From Savagea sp. (GTDB taxonomy: Bacteria > Bacillota > Bacilli > Bacillales_A > Planococcaceae): 8,127 nt of DNA. Below, piece after piece: positions 1 through 6,654 of this stretch. The notes below the pieces were generated by a model that worked only from the letters and a program-made list of their open reading frames with translations, searched no databases and was not told the origin of the DNA. The stretch lies in assembly GCA_030152265.1 (NCBI GenBank), contig JASLHQ010000094.1:1-8127 (forward strand), in the 5' to 3' direction. The position numbers and the translations under genes were made by a program. How positions within the stretch are numbered: position 1 is the stretch's first letter; each line of letters starts with the position of its first letter.

Positions 1-758
1 TTTTCAAATGTCGTCACGTATTCAAATCCGATGGACTGTAGTAAATCGAGCGATTCTCGGAATTCATGCGCAATTTCAGAAGGACGGTGTGCATCGCTAC
101 CGAGCGTAATAATTTCTCCACCACGTTCTTTATACAATCGAAGGACATCGGGGCTCGCTAAGTTATGTGACAATCCGTAACGTGTACCTGATGTATTGAG
201 TTCAATTCCTTTTCCTTCCGGAATAATTAAATCAAAAATCTCAGCGAGTTCTTTATGGAATAAATTTGGCGTCGTCTCTTTCGCATATCGTTTAATAAGA
301 TCGACGTGACCGAGCACATTATAATCTTTAAAATGTTGCAAACAGTGGTAAAACTCCTCGTAATAAACAGCGAACGCCTCATCTAACGTGCGCCCTTCAA
401 AAATTTCTCCGTAATGGAGTGATTTATTTTCGACCGTATGCATGGAACAAATGACAAAATCGAAAGACGTTTTCGCCATCAATGCATCGTAACGTTCGAA
501 TAAATGAGGTTGAATCCCGAGTTCGACCCCTTTTTTAATCGTAATATCGTTTTGAAATTGTTTTTTGTAACGCTCAATCGTTTCTGTATACGCATCATAA
601 TCTAAGTCGAAAACGATCGTGTCATCGGGATAATCGTAGTCGATATGTTCGGTGAAACAAATTTCTGTTAAGCCTTTCGCAATCGCTGTTTCAATCATTT
701 CTTGCATGTCGGCACGACTGTCTGCAGAGAAAGAAGTGTGCATATGATAATCAAACAT
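1..758 (-). CDS. hisJ: Histidinol-phosphatase, PHP family (HisJ), 3' end cut by window edge
   Basis: The product hydrolyses L-histidinol phosphate to histidinol in the cytoplasm, the eighth step of histidine synthesis. The frame is open for 252 codons from ATG at 758-756 and leaves the window; B. subtilis HisJ is about 268 residues, so only roughly the last 15 should be missing. PHP metal-site motifs appear in order: HMH (5-7), TEH (36-38), VELG with E79, SMHTV with H107, LGHVD with H151, IELNTSG (185-191) and LGSDAH with D222 and H224. An SD sequence GGAGG (minus strand, 770-766) lies 7 nt from the ATG and fixes the start. The gene is divergent from the hisZ operon, as in Listeria, and shares its control region. 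The family also contains other phosphoesterases, but the histidine context makes HisJ the clear choice. Confidence 0.93.
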   Translation of the reverse strand, partial: MFDYHMHTSFSADSRADMQEMIETAIAKGLTEICFTEHIDYDYPDDTIVFDLDYDAYTETIERYKKQFQNDITIKKGVELGIQPHLFERYDALMAKTSFDFVICSMHTVENKSLHYGEIFEGRTLDEAFAVYYEEFYHCLQHFKDYNVLGHVDLIKRYAKETTPNLFHKELAEIFDLIIPEGKGIELNTSGTRYGLSHNLASPDVLRLYKERGGEIITLGSDAHRPSEIAHEFRESLDLLQSIGFEYVTTFE

Positions 759-777
759 TTAATTTCCTCCAATTCTA

Positions 778-806
778 TTGACAACTGTTTCTGTAAGCTT
801 TATAGT
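778..806 (+). promoter_or_regulatory. Strong sigma-A promoter for the hisZ-hisC operon
   Basis: A perfect -35 hexamer TTGACA (778-783) is followed after exactly 17 nt by TATAGT (801-806), one base from consensus. Transcription should start around 812-814, giving a leader of about 44 nt before the hisZ TTG codon. That leader is too short for a T-box or a leader-peptide attenuator, so control probably acts at this promoter. Confidence 0.85.
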
Positions 807-812
807 ACTATA
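801..812. repeat. Perfect 12-bp palindrome joining the two -10 boxes
   Basis: TATAGTACTATA reads the same on both strands. Its left half is the -10 hexamer of the hisZ promoter and its right half, read on the other strand, is the -10 hexamer of the hisJ promoter. RNA polymerase bound at one promoter would occlude the other. The core TAGTACTA also looks like a site for a dimeric repressor; the TrpR-like HisR/YerC family is one candidate by pathway, but no repressor is encoded in the window. Confidence 0.7.
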
Positions 813-834
813 TAACTTTAGTCTAGTAAAGCAA
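807..834 (-). promoter_or_regulatory. Probable sigma-A promoter for hisJ
   Basis: On the minus strand, TTGCTT (834-829) is followed after 16 nt by TATAGT (812-807). The -10 box differs from TATAAT at one base, and the -35 is a moderate match. Transcription would start near position 800, leaving a leader of about 40 nt before the hisJ ATG. The -10 box directly abuts the -10 box of the opposing hisZ promoter. Predicted from sequence only. Confidence 0.6.
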
Positions 835-840
835 TAAAGT
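815..840 (+). promoter_or_regulatory. Inverted TAAAG repeats in the hisZ 5' leader
   Basis: ACTTTA (815-820) can pair either with TAAAG (827-831, five pairs, 6-nt spacing) or with TAAAGT (835-840, six pairs, 14-nt spacing). The stems are A/U-only apart from one or two G-C pairs, so RNA structure would be weak. The element may instead be a protein site: the 816-831 repeat overlaps the hisJ -35 box and lies just downstream of the predicted hisZ transcription start. Function is conjecture. Confidence 0.25.
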
Positions 841-842
841 AA

Positions 843-848
843 AAGGGG
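843..848 (+). promoter_or_regulatory. Ribosome binding site deciding the TTG start of hisZ
   Basis: AAGGGG lies 8 nt before TTG (857-859). There is no in-frame ATG nearby until Met47 of the predicted protein. The conserved N-terminal HisZ region begins well before that point, so TTG initiation is the supported choice. Confidence 0.75.
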
Positions 849-856
849 CGAGTGAA

Positions 857-2056
857 TTGTTCAACTTACCAAATGAAAAGAAGTACGGGCGTATCGTACA
901 AACGATTGCAAACCGTTTTGAAACGTACGGTTATGAAAAATTGAAAGTCGATGCGTTTGAACGTTACGAACTGTATGCGAATGTGAAAACAGAAATGAAT
1001 GTAAAAGAAACGATTAAAGTGACAGACTATGATGGAGAATTGCTCGTCGTGCGACCGGACGTCACATTGCCGATTGCTTACAAATATGCGAAACAATTGG
1101 AGCTTGCGCTTTCCCCATCTTACGAGCGTTACTATTATGTAGAAGAAGTGTTTCGCCAATCGTTTGAAGCGAGTGAATCGATTGAAAAAATGCAGATGGG
1201 TGTCGAATGTTTCAATCCATCCAGTCCTTTAATCGATGCTGAAACGATCGCTTTAGCATCGCATGCACTCGACGATTTAAACGTGACACAACATCAGTTT
1301 GAAATCGGTTTTGCGACATTTTTAAAAGATTTATTAGCACCGTTTGCTTTACAAGAAGAGCAAGTCGAAAAAATTGAATCGTACGTGCGAGCGAAAAATA
1401 TGGCGGAACTTGCGACATATATTCAAACATTGAATCTCGACGAAGAGACGGCGAACATTATCGCAAACATTCCAACGTACTACGGAAACTTTGAAACGAT
1501 CGCGCAACGATTACAGCCGTATGTCTCGAACGAAGCGGTGAAAGCGACACTCGATTATTTAAAGGACGTCAATGATTACTTACAATTGTTCGGAGTAGAA
1601 CAGCATGTCGTCTTTGACTTCGGATTAATTAATCGAATGGATTATTACTCGCATCTCATTTTCCAAGCGTATGTCGACGGTGTCGGAAAGCCAGTTTTAA
1701 TGGGGGGACGTTACGATCAGTTAGGAGAGCGTTTCGGCGCATCATTCCCAGCGGTCGGATTCGCTTTTGATTTGGATCGTTTAATGGAAGCAGTATCCGC
1801 AGTGAAAGAAGATTCGACAGCGATTGAAATTACGATTATTACAGAACAAGCATATTTAAAAGAAGCAGTACAGCTTGCGAATGAATTACGCAATCGAAAT
1901 TTTGAAGCGGTGATTGGAAAAAATGCCATACTTGAAACGATACATACGGTCACATTAGGAGAAGAAATTGTTTTAACTTTCAATGGCACGACAGAACGAT
2001 TTGAAAAAATCGATGATTGTATCGCCTACTTTATCGATAAACAAGGAGCGATGTAA
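857..2056 (+). CDS. hisZ: ATP phosphoribosyltransferase regulatory subunit HisZ
   Basis: HisZ is a histidyl-tRNA synthetase paralogue without aminoacylation activity. It assembles with short-form HisG to give active, histidine-sensitive ATP phosphoribosyltransferase. The 399 residues match the family (about 390). The class II synthetase-like core covers roughly residues 5-310: a motif-2-like RPDVTLPIA (66-74) followed by FRQ (99-101), a histidine-pocket-like segment with MDYY (261-264), GGRYDQLG (283-290), and a motif-3-like segment ending in GFAFDLDRL (301-309). A smaller C-terminal domain (about 323-395) follows. It is the first gene of the operon, starts with TTG, and its stop codon is separated by one base from the GTG of hisG. 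This suggests translational coupling of the two subunits. A true HisRS is unlikely given the next gene. Confidence 0.95.
   Translation: MFNLPNEKKYGRIVQTIANRFETYGYEKLKVDAFERYELYANVKTEMNVKETIKVTDYDGELLVVRPDVTLPIAYKYAKQLELALSPSYERYYYVEEVFRQSFEASESIEKMQMGVECFNPSSPLIDAETIALASHALDDLNVTQHQFEIGFATFLKDLLAPFALQEEQVEKIESYVRAKNMAELATYIQTLNLDEETANIIANIPTYYGNFETIAQRLQPYVSNEAVKATLDYLKDVNDYLQLFGVEQHVVFDFGLINRMDYYSHLIFQAYVDGVGKPVLMGGRYDQLGERFGASFPAVGFAFDLDRLMEAVSAVKEDSTAIEITIITEQAYLKEAVQLANELRNRNFEAVIGKNAILETIHTVTLGEEIVLTFNGTTERFEKIDDCIAYFIDKQGAM
2043..2048 (+). promoter_or_regulatory. Ribosome binding site deciding the GTG start of hisG
   Basis: AAGGAG sits inside the last codons of hisZ, 9 nt upstream of GTG (2058-2060). 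This start gives an N-terminus beginning KEITLALAKGR after the initiator, which aligns with the normal start of HisG. An upstream in-frame start at 1983 would lie deep within hisZ. Confidence 0.8.
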
Positions 2057-2057
2057 C

Positions 2058-2708
2058 GTGAAAGAGATTACTTTAGCGCTCGCGAAAGGCCGCGTGGCGA
2101 AACAAACATTAGCGATATTGGAAAAAATGTCAGTTAAATTTTCAGAGTTTACGGAAGATACGCGCAAGCTCGTCATTTGGGACGATTCGAAAAAAGTGCG
2201 CCTCATTTTAGTAAAAGCAGTCGATGTCCCAACTTACGTTGAAACAGGAGCCGCCGATATCGGAATCGTCGGTAAAGACGTCATTATGGAAGATGCGAAA
2301 GATGTTTATGAACTGTTAGATCTCGAAATTAGTCGTTGTAAAATTGCGGTAGCTGGATTTCCAGAAGAAGAGATGGAAAAGCGTCCGAAAATTATCGTCG
2401 CATCAAAATACCCGAATATCGCGAAGCAATATTTTGAGTCAAAAGGACGTCAAACGGACATTATTAAATTGAATGGTTCGATTGAATTAGCTCCGTTAAT
2501 CGGCATGTCGCACGTCATCGTTGATATCGTCGAAACAGGCAATACATTGAGAGAAAACGGACTCGTCGTCTTAGAAGAAATTGCAGAAAGTAGCGCACGT
2601 GTCATCGCGAACAAAGCAGGGTATGCAACGAAGACGGAAGAAGTTCAAAAGATGATTAAGCAATTGCGAGAAGGGATGGCGAAAATAAATGAAGATCGTA
2701 ACAGCTGA
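2058..2708 (+). CDS. hisG: ATP phosphoribosyltransferase catalytic subunit, short form (HisG-S)
   Basis: The enzyme joins PRPP and ATP to form N1-(5'-phosphoribosyl)-ATP, the committed step of the pathway. At 216 residues it is the short form, lacking the C-terminal regulatory domain of about 80 residues found in enterobacterial HisG, and it therefore needs HisZ. Visible family blocks are the N-terminal LALAKGR (6-12), VPTYVETGAADIGIVG (57-72), and the PRPP-binding loop DIVETGNTLRENGL beginning at D156. The family usually has LALPKGR, so alanine replaces proline at residue 9. Initiation is at GTG with a good SD. The 3' end overlaps hisD by 20 nt. Confidence 0.96.
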   Translation: MKEITLALAKGRVAKQTLAILEKMSVKFSEFTEDTRKLVIWDDSKKVRLILVKAVDVPTYVETGAADIGIVGKDVIMEDAKDVYELLDLEISRCKIAVAGFPEEEMEKRPKIIVASKYPNIAKQYFESKGRQTDIIKLNGSIELAPLIGMSHVIVDIVETGNTLRENGLVVLEEIAESSARVIANKAGYATKTEEVQKMIKQLREGMAKINEDRNS

Positions 2709-3972
2709 AGCATTTAAAGAGGAACGCCGGCGCGCATTGGAGACGAGCGCTTTAACGTCGTCAGTTGACGATACGGTGTTAAACATCATTCAAACGGTTC
2801 GAAAAGAAGGGGATGCGGCATTATTCCGCTATACCGAACAGTTTGACGGTGCGAAGCTAGATATTTTAGAGCTTTCAGAAAAAGAATGGGAGCGTGCGAT
2901 GTTCAAAGTCGATCCGAATGTTTTAGGTGCTTTGACGACAGCGAAAGAACAAATTGAACAATACCATCGGCTCCAAAAAGAAAAATCGTGGTTTGAACAG
3001 GTGCGGCCAGGTGTGACACTCGGACAAAAAGTGACACCGATCGAACGGGTCGGCATTTACGTACCAGGTGGTAAAGCGGTATATCCTTCTACCGTATTAA
3101 TGAACGTATTACCAGCAAAAATTGCAGGCGTGAAAGAAATTTATATCGTGACACCGCCAGACCGTGAAGGCAATATTTCACCTTCTATTATTGCAGCGGC
3201 GAAGTTGGCAGGAGCGGATACGATTTTTAAAGTAGGAGGAGCACAAGCGATTGCGGCGCTCGCTTACGGAACCGAAACGATTCCGAAAGTCGACAAAATT
3301 ACAGGACCGGGCAATCAATACGTGGCGCGTGCGAAAAAATGGGTGTTCGGTGATGTCGCAATCGATATGATTGCAGGACCGAGTGAAATTTGCGTTTTCG
3401 CAGATGACACGACGAATGTCTCTTTTGCAGCGGCGGATTTATTGTCACAAGCAGAGCACGATGAAATGGCGAATGCGATTTGTGTGACGACGAGTGATTC
3501 ATTTGCGAAAGAGTTGCAAAAAGAAGTAGCAGAACAAGTGAAGCAATTAGAACGTTACGAAATTGCGAATGCTTCGATTGAGCAATTCGGTCGTATTATT
3601 ATCGCTAACAATATAGAAGAAGCGCATGACATCATTAATTTCATCGCACCTGAACATTTAGAGTTAATGAATGAAGATGCGGTTAGTTCGATGCAACAGA
3701 TTCAACATGCGGGTGCGATTTTCCTCGGACCGTATGGACCAGAAGCCCTCGGCGATTACGTTGCGGGACCGAACCACACGTTACCGACGAGCGGGACGGC
3801 ACGATTCGCTTCCCCACTCGGTGTGTACGACTTTATGAAAAAGTCGAGCATCATTCACTATACAGAAGAAGCCTTCATGCGCGAAGCAGATGCGGTCTCT
3901 ACGATTGCCAATGCGGAGCAATTGACAGGTCATGCGAAATCAGTGTTAATTCGAAAGGAGTTTTTTCAATGA
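2689..3972 (+). CDS. hisD: Histidinol dehydrogenase
   Basis: HisD carries out the last two steps, oxidising L-histidinol to L-histidinal and then to L-histidine with two NAD+ and a bound zinc. The 427-residue length is typical. The expected zinc ligands are all visible: Q254 and H257 in SQAEHDE, D356 in ALGDYVAGPNHT, and H415 in LTGHA. The catalytic pair E322-H323 lies in APEHLE. GPGNQYV (206-212) and AGPSEI (229-234) are further signature blocks. The ATG lies inside the end of hisG. Its SD is the weakest in the operon (GGATGG, 2674-2679, about 9 nt away), so translation probably relies on ribosomes finishing hisG. The TGA overlaps the ATG of hisB by four bases. Confidence 0.97.
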   Translation: MKIVTAEAFKEERRRALETSALTSSVDDTVLNIIQTVRKEGDAALFRYTEQFDGAKLDILELSEKEWERAMFKVDPNVLGALTTAKEQIEQYHRLQKEKSWFEQVRPGVTLGQKVTPIERVGIYVPGGKAVYPSTVLMNVLPAKIAGVKEIYIVTPPDREGNISPSIIAAAKLAGADTIFKVGGAQAIAALAYGTETIPKVDKITGPGNQYVARAKKWVFGDVAIDMIAGPSEICVFADDTTNVSFAAADLLSQAEHDEMANAICVTTSDSFAKELQKEVAEQVKQLERYEIANASIEQFGRIIIANNIEEAHDIINFIAPEHLELMNEDAVSSMQQIQHAGAIFLGPYGPEALGDYVAGPNHTLPTSGTARFASPLGVYDFMKKSSIIHYTEEAFMREADAVSTIANAEQLTGHAKSVLIRKEFFQ

Positions 3973-4556
3973 GATCAGCTTCACGTAGCCGTACGACAGA
4001 GGAGACGAGCATTAATTTACGCTTCGCGATCGACGGGACAGGTAAAACGAATATTCAAACAGGTGTCGGTTTTATCGATCACATGTTAACACTTTTTGCG
4101 AAACATGGACGTTTCGATTTGGACGTATTATGTGATGGCGATTTGGAAGTGGACCAGCACCATACGGTAGAAGATATCGGAATCGCCCTCGGGCAATGCT
4201 TTTATGAAGCGATTGGCGATAAAGTCGGCATTACACGATACGGCACATTTACGATGCCGATGGATGAAACGTTGGCGAATGTCACATTAGATATTAGCGG
4301 CCGACCGTATCTCGTTTTTAATGTAGAAGGAATGAAAGATAAAGTTGGGGAGTTTGATACGGAATTAGTGGAAGAATTTTTCGTAGCGTTTACGAGTCAT
4401 TCACGTGTCACACTCCACATTAACTTACATTACGGGAAAAATACACACCATATTATTGAAGCGATTTTTAAAGCATTCGGACGAGCGCTCGCGGCAGGAA
4501 GTGCGATCGACCCGTTGCAAGACGGCGTACCGTCGACGAAAGGTCTTTTAGAATAG
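3969..4556 (+). CDS. hisB: Imidazoleglycerol-phosphate dehydratase (monofunctional)
   Basis: HisB converts imidazole glycerol phosphate to imidazole acetol phosphate in a metal-dependent dehydration. The 195 residues match the monofunctional form; there is no fused phosphatase domain, consistent with a separate hisJ. The duplicated IGPD fold shows its metal motifs: FIDHML (35-40), HHTVED (64-69), TSHSR with H144, and THHIIEAIFKAF (159-170). The C-terminus has the usual PSTKGLLE. It starts in an ATGA overlap with hisD, with SD AAAGGAG 8 nt upstream (3954-3960). In Bacillus and Listeria the next gene is hisH; here it is hisA after 14 nt. Confidence 0.97.
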   Translation: MRSASRSRTTEETSINLRFAIDGTGKTNIQTGVGFIDHMLTLFAKHGRFDLDVLCDGDLEVDQHHTVEDIGIALGQCFYEAIGDKVGITRYGTFTMPMDETLANVTLDISGRPYLVFNVEGMKDKVGEFDTELVEEFFVAFTSHSRVTLHINLHYGKNTHHIIEAIFKAFGRALAAGSAIDPLQDGVPSTKGLLE

Positions 4557-4570
4557 GGAGGCAGAACAAG

Positions 4571-5287
4571 ATGATTTTATTTCCAGCAATTGATATTCGA
4601 GGCGGTAAATGTGTCCGTCTCACACAAGGGGACTATGACCAAGAGACAGTTTACCACGACTCACCGACAGCGATGGCACAACAGTGGGAGCGTGAAGGTG
4701 GCGAATTTATTCACGTCGTCGATTTAGACGGGGCGAAAAGTGGAGATACGCCGAATATGAACGCGATTCGCGATCTCGTACAAGGCGTGAACGTTCCGGT
4801 ACAAGTTGGCGGTGGTGTGCGGACGATGGAAAAAGTGACGCAGCATATCGAAAATGGAGTATCCCGTGTCATTATCGGAACGGCTGCGATTGAAGATCCT
4901 GAGTTTTTGAAAGAAGCGGTTGCAAAATATGGCGATAAAATTGCCGTATCAATCGACGCTCGTGGCGGTTACGTCGCAACGGACGGATGGACGGAAACGA
5001 GCACGACGAAAGCGACCGATCTCATTCAAGAGCTCGAAGCAATCGGTGTGAAAACAGTCGTCTATACAGACATTTTGAAAGATGGCATGATGCAAGGACC
5101 GAATATGGAAGAATTGAAAGAAATCGATGAGATGACATCGATCGACATTATCGCTTCAGGTGGTGTATCAACCGAACAAAACATTCGCGATTTGCGTGAG
5201 ATGGGTTTATACGGAGCGATTATAGGAAAAGCGTTATATGAAGGAGCACTCTCATTACAAAAACTAATTGAGGAGCAAAACGCATGA
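4571..5287 (+). CDS. hisA: ProFAR isomerase (phosphoribosylformimino-AICAR isomerase)
   Basis: HisA catalyses the Amadori-type isomerisation of ProFAR to PRFAR. The 238-residue protein is a (beta/alpha)8 barrel of normal length. D8 in PAIDIRGG and D129 in SIDARGG fit the catalytic acid/base pair. The phosphate-binding loops are VGGGVR (79-84) and ASGGVS (195-200), with IIGKALYEG (217-225) near the end. A strong SD, GGGAGG (4556-4561), overlaps the hisB stop codon and lies 9 nt from the ATG. The TGA overlaps the hisF ATG by four bases. Histidine context and its own tryptophan-poor substrate motifs give no sign of a dual PriA-type enzyme. Confidence 0.96.
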   Translation: MILFPAIDIRGGKCVRLTQGDYDQETVYHDSPTAMAQQWEREGGEFIHVVDLDGAKSGDTPNMNAIRDLVQGVNVPVQVGGGVRTMEKVTQHIENGVSRVIIGTAAIEDPEFLKEAVAKYGDKIAVSIDARGGYVATDGWTETSTTKATDLIQELEAIGVKTVVYTDILKDGMMQGPNMEELKEIDEMTSIDIIASGGVSTEQNIRDLREMGLYGAIIGKALYEGALSLQKLIEEQNA

Positions 5288-6039
5288 AAAAAATTATCCC
5301 ATGTTTAGATATCGATAACCGTAAAGTCGTCAAAGGCCGCAAGTTTATGGACGTTCAAGAAGTAGCAGACCCACTTACACAAGCGAAAAAATACGTTGCA
5401 GAAGGCGCGGATGAACTCGTTTTTTACGATATTTCCGCTTCAACGACAGGCCGCGGATTATTTTACGATTTAATTGAAGAAATCGCGAAAGAAGTACCCG
5501 TACCATTCGTCGTCGGCGGTGGAATTCGCACGGTGGAAGATGTGAAAAAATTAATCGCACTCGGTGCTGATAAAGTGTCGATCAATAGCATAACGATTCA
5601 AAACCCAAACATCGTACGCGATATTGCAGACGCAATCGGCAGTGAAAAAGTTGTCGTTTCTGTCGATATCGACCGTGATGAAGACGGTGTATGGCGCGTA
5701 TTCGCGAAAGGTGGACGTGAAAACACAGGCATCGATGCGCTCGAATGGGTAGAGAAGATGGAATCACTCGGAGCAGGTGAACTCGTCATTAACAGCATCG
5801 CAGAAGACGGTGTGAAAGACGGTTACGATATTCCGCTCATGCGCGCCATTAAAGAGCGTGTATCGATCCCGACGGTCGCAAGTGGTGGCGCAGGGAAGGT
5901 AGAACATTTTATCGAAGCGGCAACAGATGGCCAAGCGGACGGTTTACTCGCCGCATCCGTATTCCACTTTGATGAAGTGAAAATTCAAGACATTAAAAAC
6001 GCCTTAAAAGAAGCAGGGCTTACAGTGAAGGATGAATAA
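5284..6039 (+). CDS. hisF: Imidazole glycerol phosphate synthase cyclase subunit HisF
   Basis: HisF uses ammonia, normally supplied by HisH, to convert PRFAR into imidazole glycerol phosphate and AICAR. The 251 residues form a complete (beta/alpha)8 barrel without a fused glutaminase. D9 (PCLDI) and D128 (SVDID) match the catalytic pair D11/D130 of Thermotoga HisF. Residues at the ammonia-channel gate are kept: K3 (Arg5 in Thermotoga), E44, K97 and E166, with D96 at the expected HisH interface. GGGIR and SGGAG (200-204) bind phosphate. The loop NSIAEDGVKDGYD (170-182) has A173 where many bacteria have Asp, but keeps D175. SD AGGAG (5271-5275) is 8 nt from the ATG. No hisH lies beside it. Confidence 0.97.
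   Translation: MKKIIPCLDIDNRKVVKGRKFMDVQEVADPLTQAKKYVAEGADELVFYDISASTTGRGLFYDLIEEIAKEVPVPFVVGGGIRTVEDVKKLIALGADKVSINSITIQNPNIVRDIADAIGSEKVVVSVDIDRDEDGVWRVFAKGGRENTGIDALEWVEKMESLGAGELVINSIAEDGVKDGYDIPLMRAIKERVSIPTVASGGAGKVEHFIEAATDGQADGLLAASVFHFDEVKIQDIKNALKEAGLTVKDE
6028..6032 (+). promoter_or_regulatory. Ribosome binding site deciding the hisIE start
   Basis: AAGGA lies 8 nt before ATG 6041-6043. The alternative ATG at 6032 overlaps this SD and has only AGGG 13 nt upstream, so the downstream ATG is preferred. The choice changes the protein by three residues (MNK). Confidence 0.65.
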
Positions 6040-6040
6040 A

Positions 6041-6640
6041 ATGGATATTAAATATGACGCAAACGGACTCGTTCCAGCAATCGTTCAAGACGAGCGTACG
6101 GGGACAGTCCTTATGCTTGCATATATGAATGAAGAAGCGTTACAAAAGACGATTGAAACGAAAGAAACGTGGTTTTATAGCCGCTCTCGTCAAGAGCTTT
6201 GGAATAAAGGCGCAACATCTGGCAATACGCAAAGTGTGAAATCACTTTCAGTAGATTGTGATGGAGATACGATTTTAGTGACGGTCGAACCAGCAGGGCC
6301 TGCTTGCCATACAGGAGAAACTTCTTGTTTCTTCAAACCTGTCATCGAATTTGAATCGGTACGCACCGTCATTTATGAAGTGGCAGATGAAGTGAAGCAT
6401 CGCAAAGCGAACCCGAAAGAAGGGTCGTATACGACGTACTTATTTACAGAAGGACTCGATAAAATTTTGAAAAAAGTAGGCGAAGAGTCGACGGAAGTTG
6501 TCATCGGCGCAAAAAATCGTGACTTTGAAGAAGTGACGAATGAAATTGCGGACCTCGTTTACCATACGCTCGTATTAATTGCGGAACTCGATATCGATGT
6601 CGATGATATTAAGCGTGTCTTACGCGAACGTAGACCGTAA
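6041..6640 (+). CDS. hisI: Bifunctional PR-AMP cyclohydrolase / PR-ATP pyrophosphohydrolase HisIE
   Basis: This fused enzyme does steps two and three: the HisE domain hydrolyses PR-ATP to PR-AMP and the HisI domain opens the adenine ring to give ProFAR. HisI covers about residues 1-105, with WNKGATSGN (54-62), DCDGD (72-76) and ACHTGETSC (88-96). C73, C89 and C96 have the 16 and 7 residue spacing of the zinc cysteines in characterised HisI. HisE covers about 108-199, with KVGEESTE (145-152) and the EE...E..D helix (163-171) ending in DLVYH. The family usually has KGETSGN, so A58 replaces a common Glu. It starts one base after the hisF stop codon. Some annotators would name it hisIE. Confidence 0.96.
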   Translation: MDIKYDANGLVPAIVQDERTGTVLMLAYMNEEALQKTIETKETWFYSRSRQELWNKGATSGNTQSVKSLSVDCDGDTILVTVEPAGPACHTGETSCFFKPVIEFESVRTVIYEVADEVKHRKANPKEGSYTTYLFTEGLDKILKKVGEESTEVVIGAKNRDFEEVTNEIADLVYHTLVLIAELDIDVDDIKRVLRERRP

Positions 6641-6654
6641 AAGGAGAGAGTGAG

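Noticed and set aside
866..1159. Minus-strand open frame of 97 codons opposite hisZ, and similar antisense frames opposite hisG, hisD, hisF, hisI and hisC
   Set aside because: All lie opposite strongly conserved his genes, lack credible SDs and give low-complexity or family-less proteins; they are shadows of the coding strand.
1983..2057. A longer hisG starting inside hisZ
   Set aside because: It would add 25 residues absent from HisG proteins and overlap conserved hisZ coding sequence. GTG 2058 has a well-spaced SD and gives the normal N-terminus.
5782..5822. HisF loop change (A173) as a sign of an inactive enzyme
   Set aside because: The catalytic residues D9 and D128 and loop residue D175 are kept, and this loop varies in functional HisF proteins such as that of E. 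coli.
6032..6040. hisI start at ATG 6032
   Set aside because: That ATG overlaps the SD that serves ATG 6041 and has only a distant AGGG of its own. The choice changes three residues.
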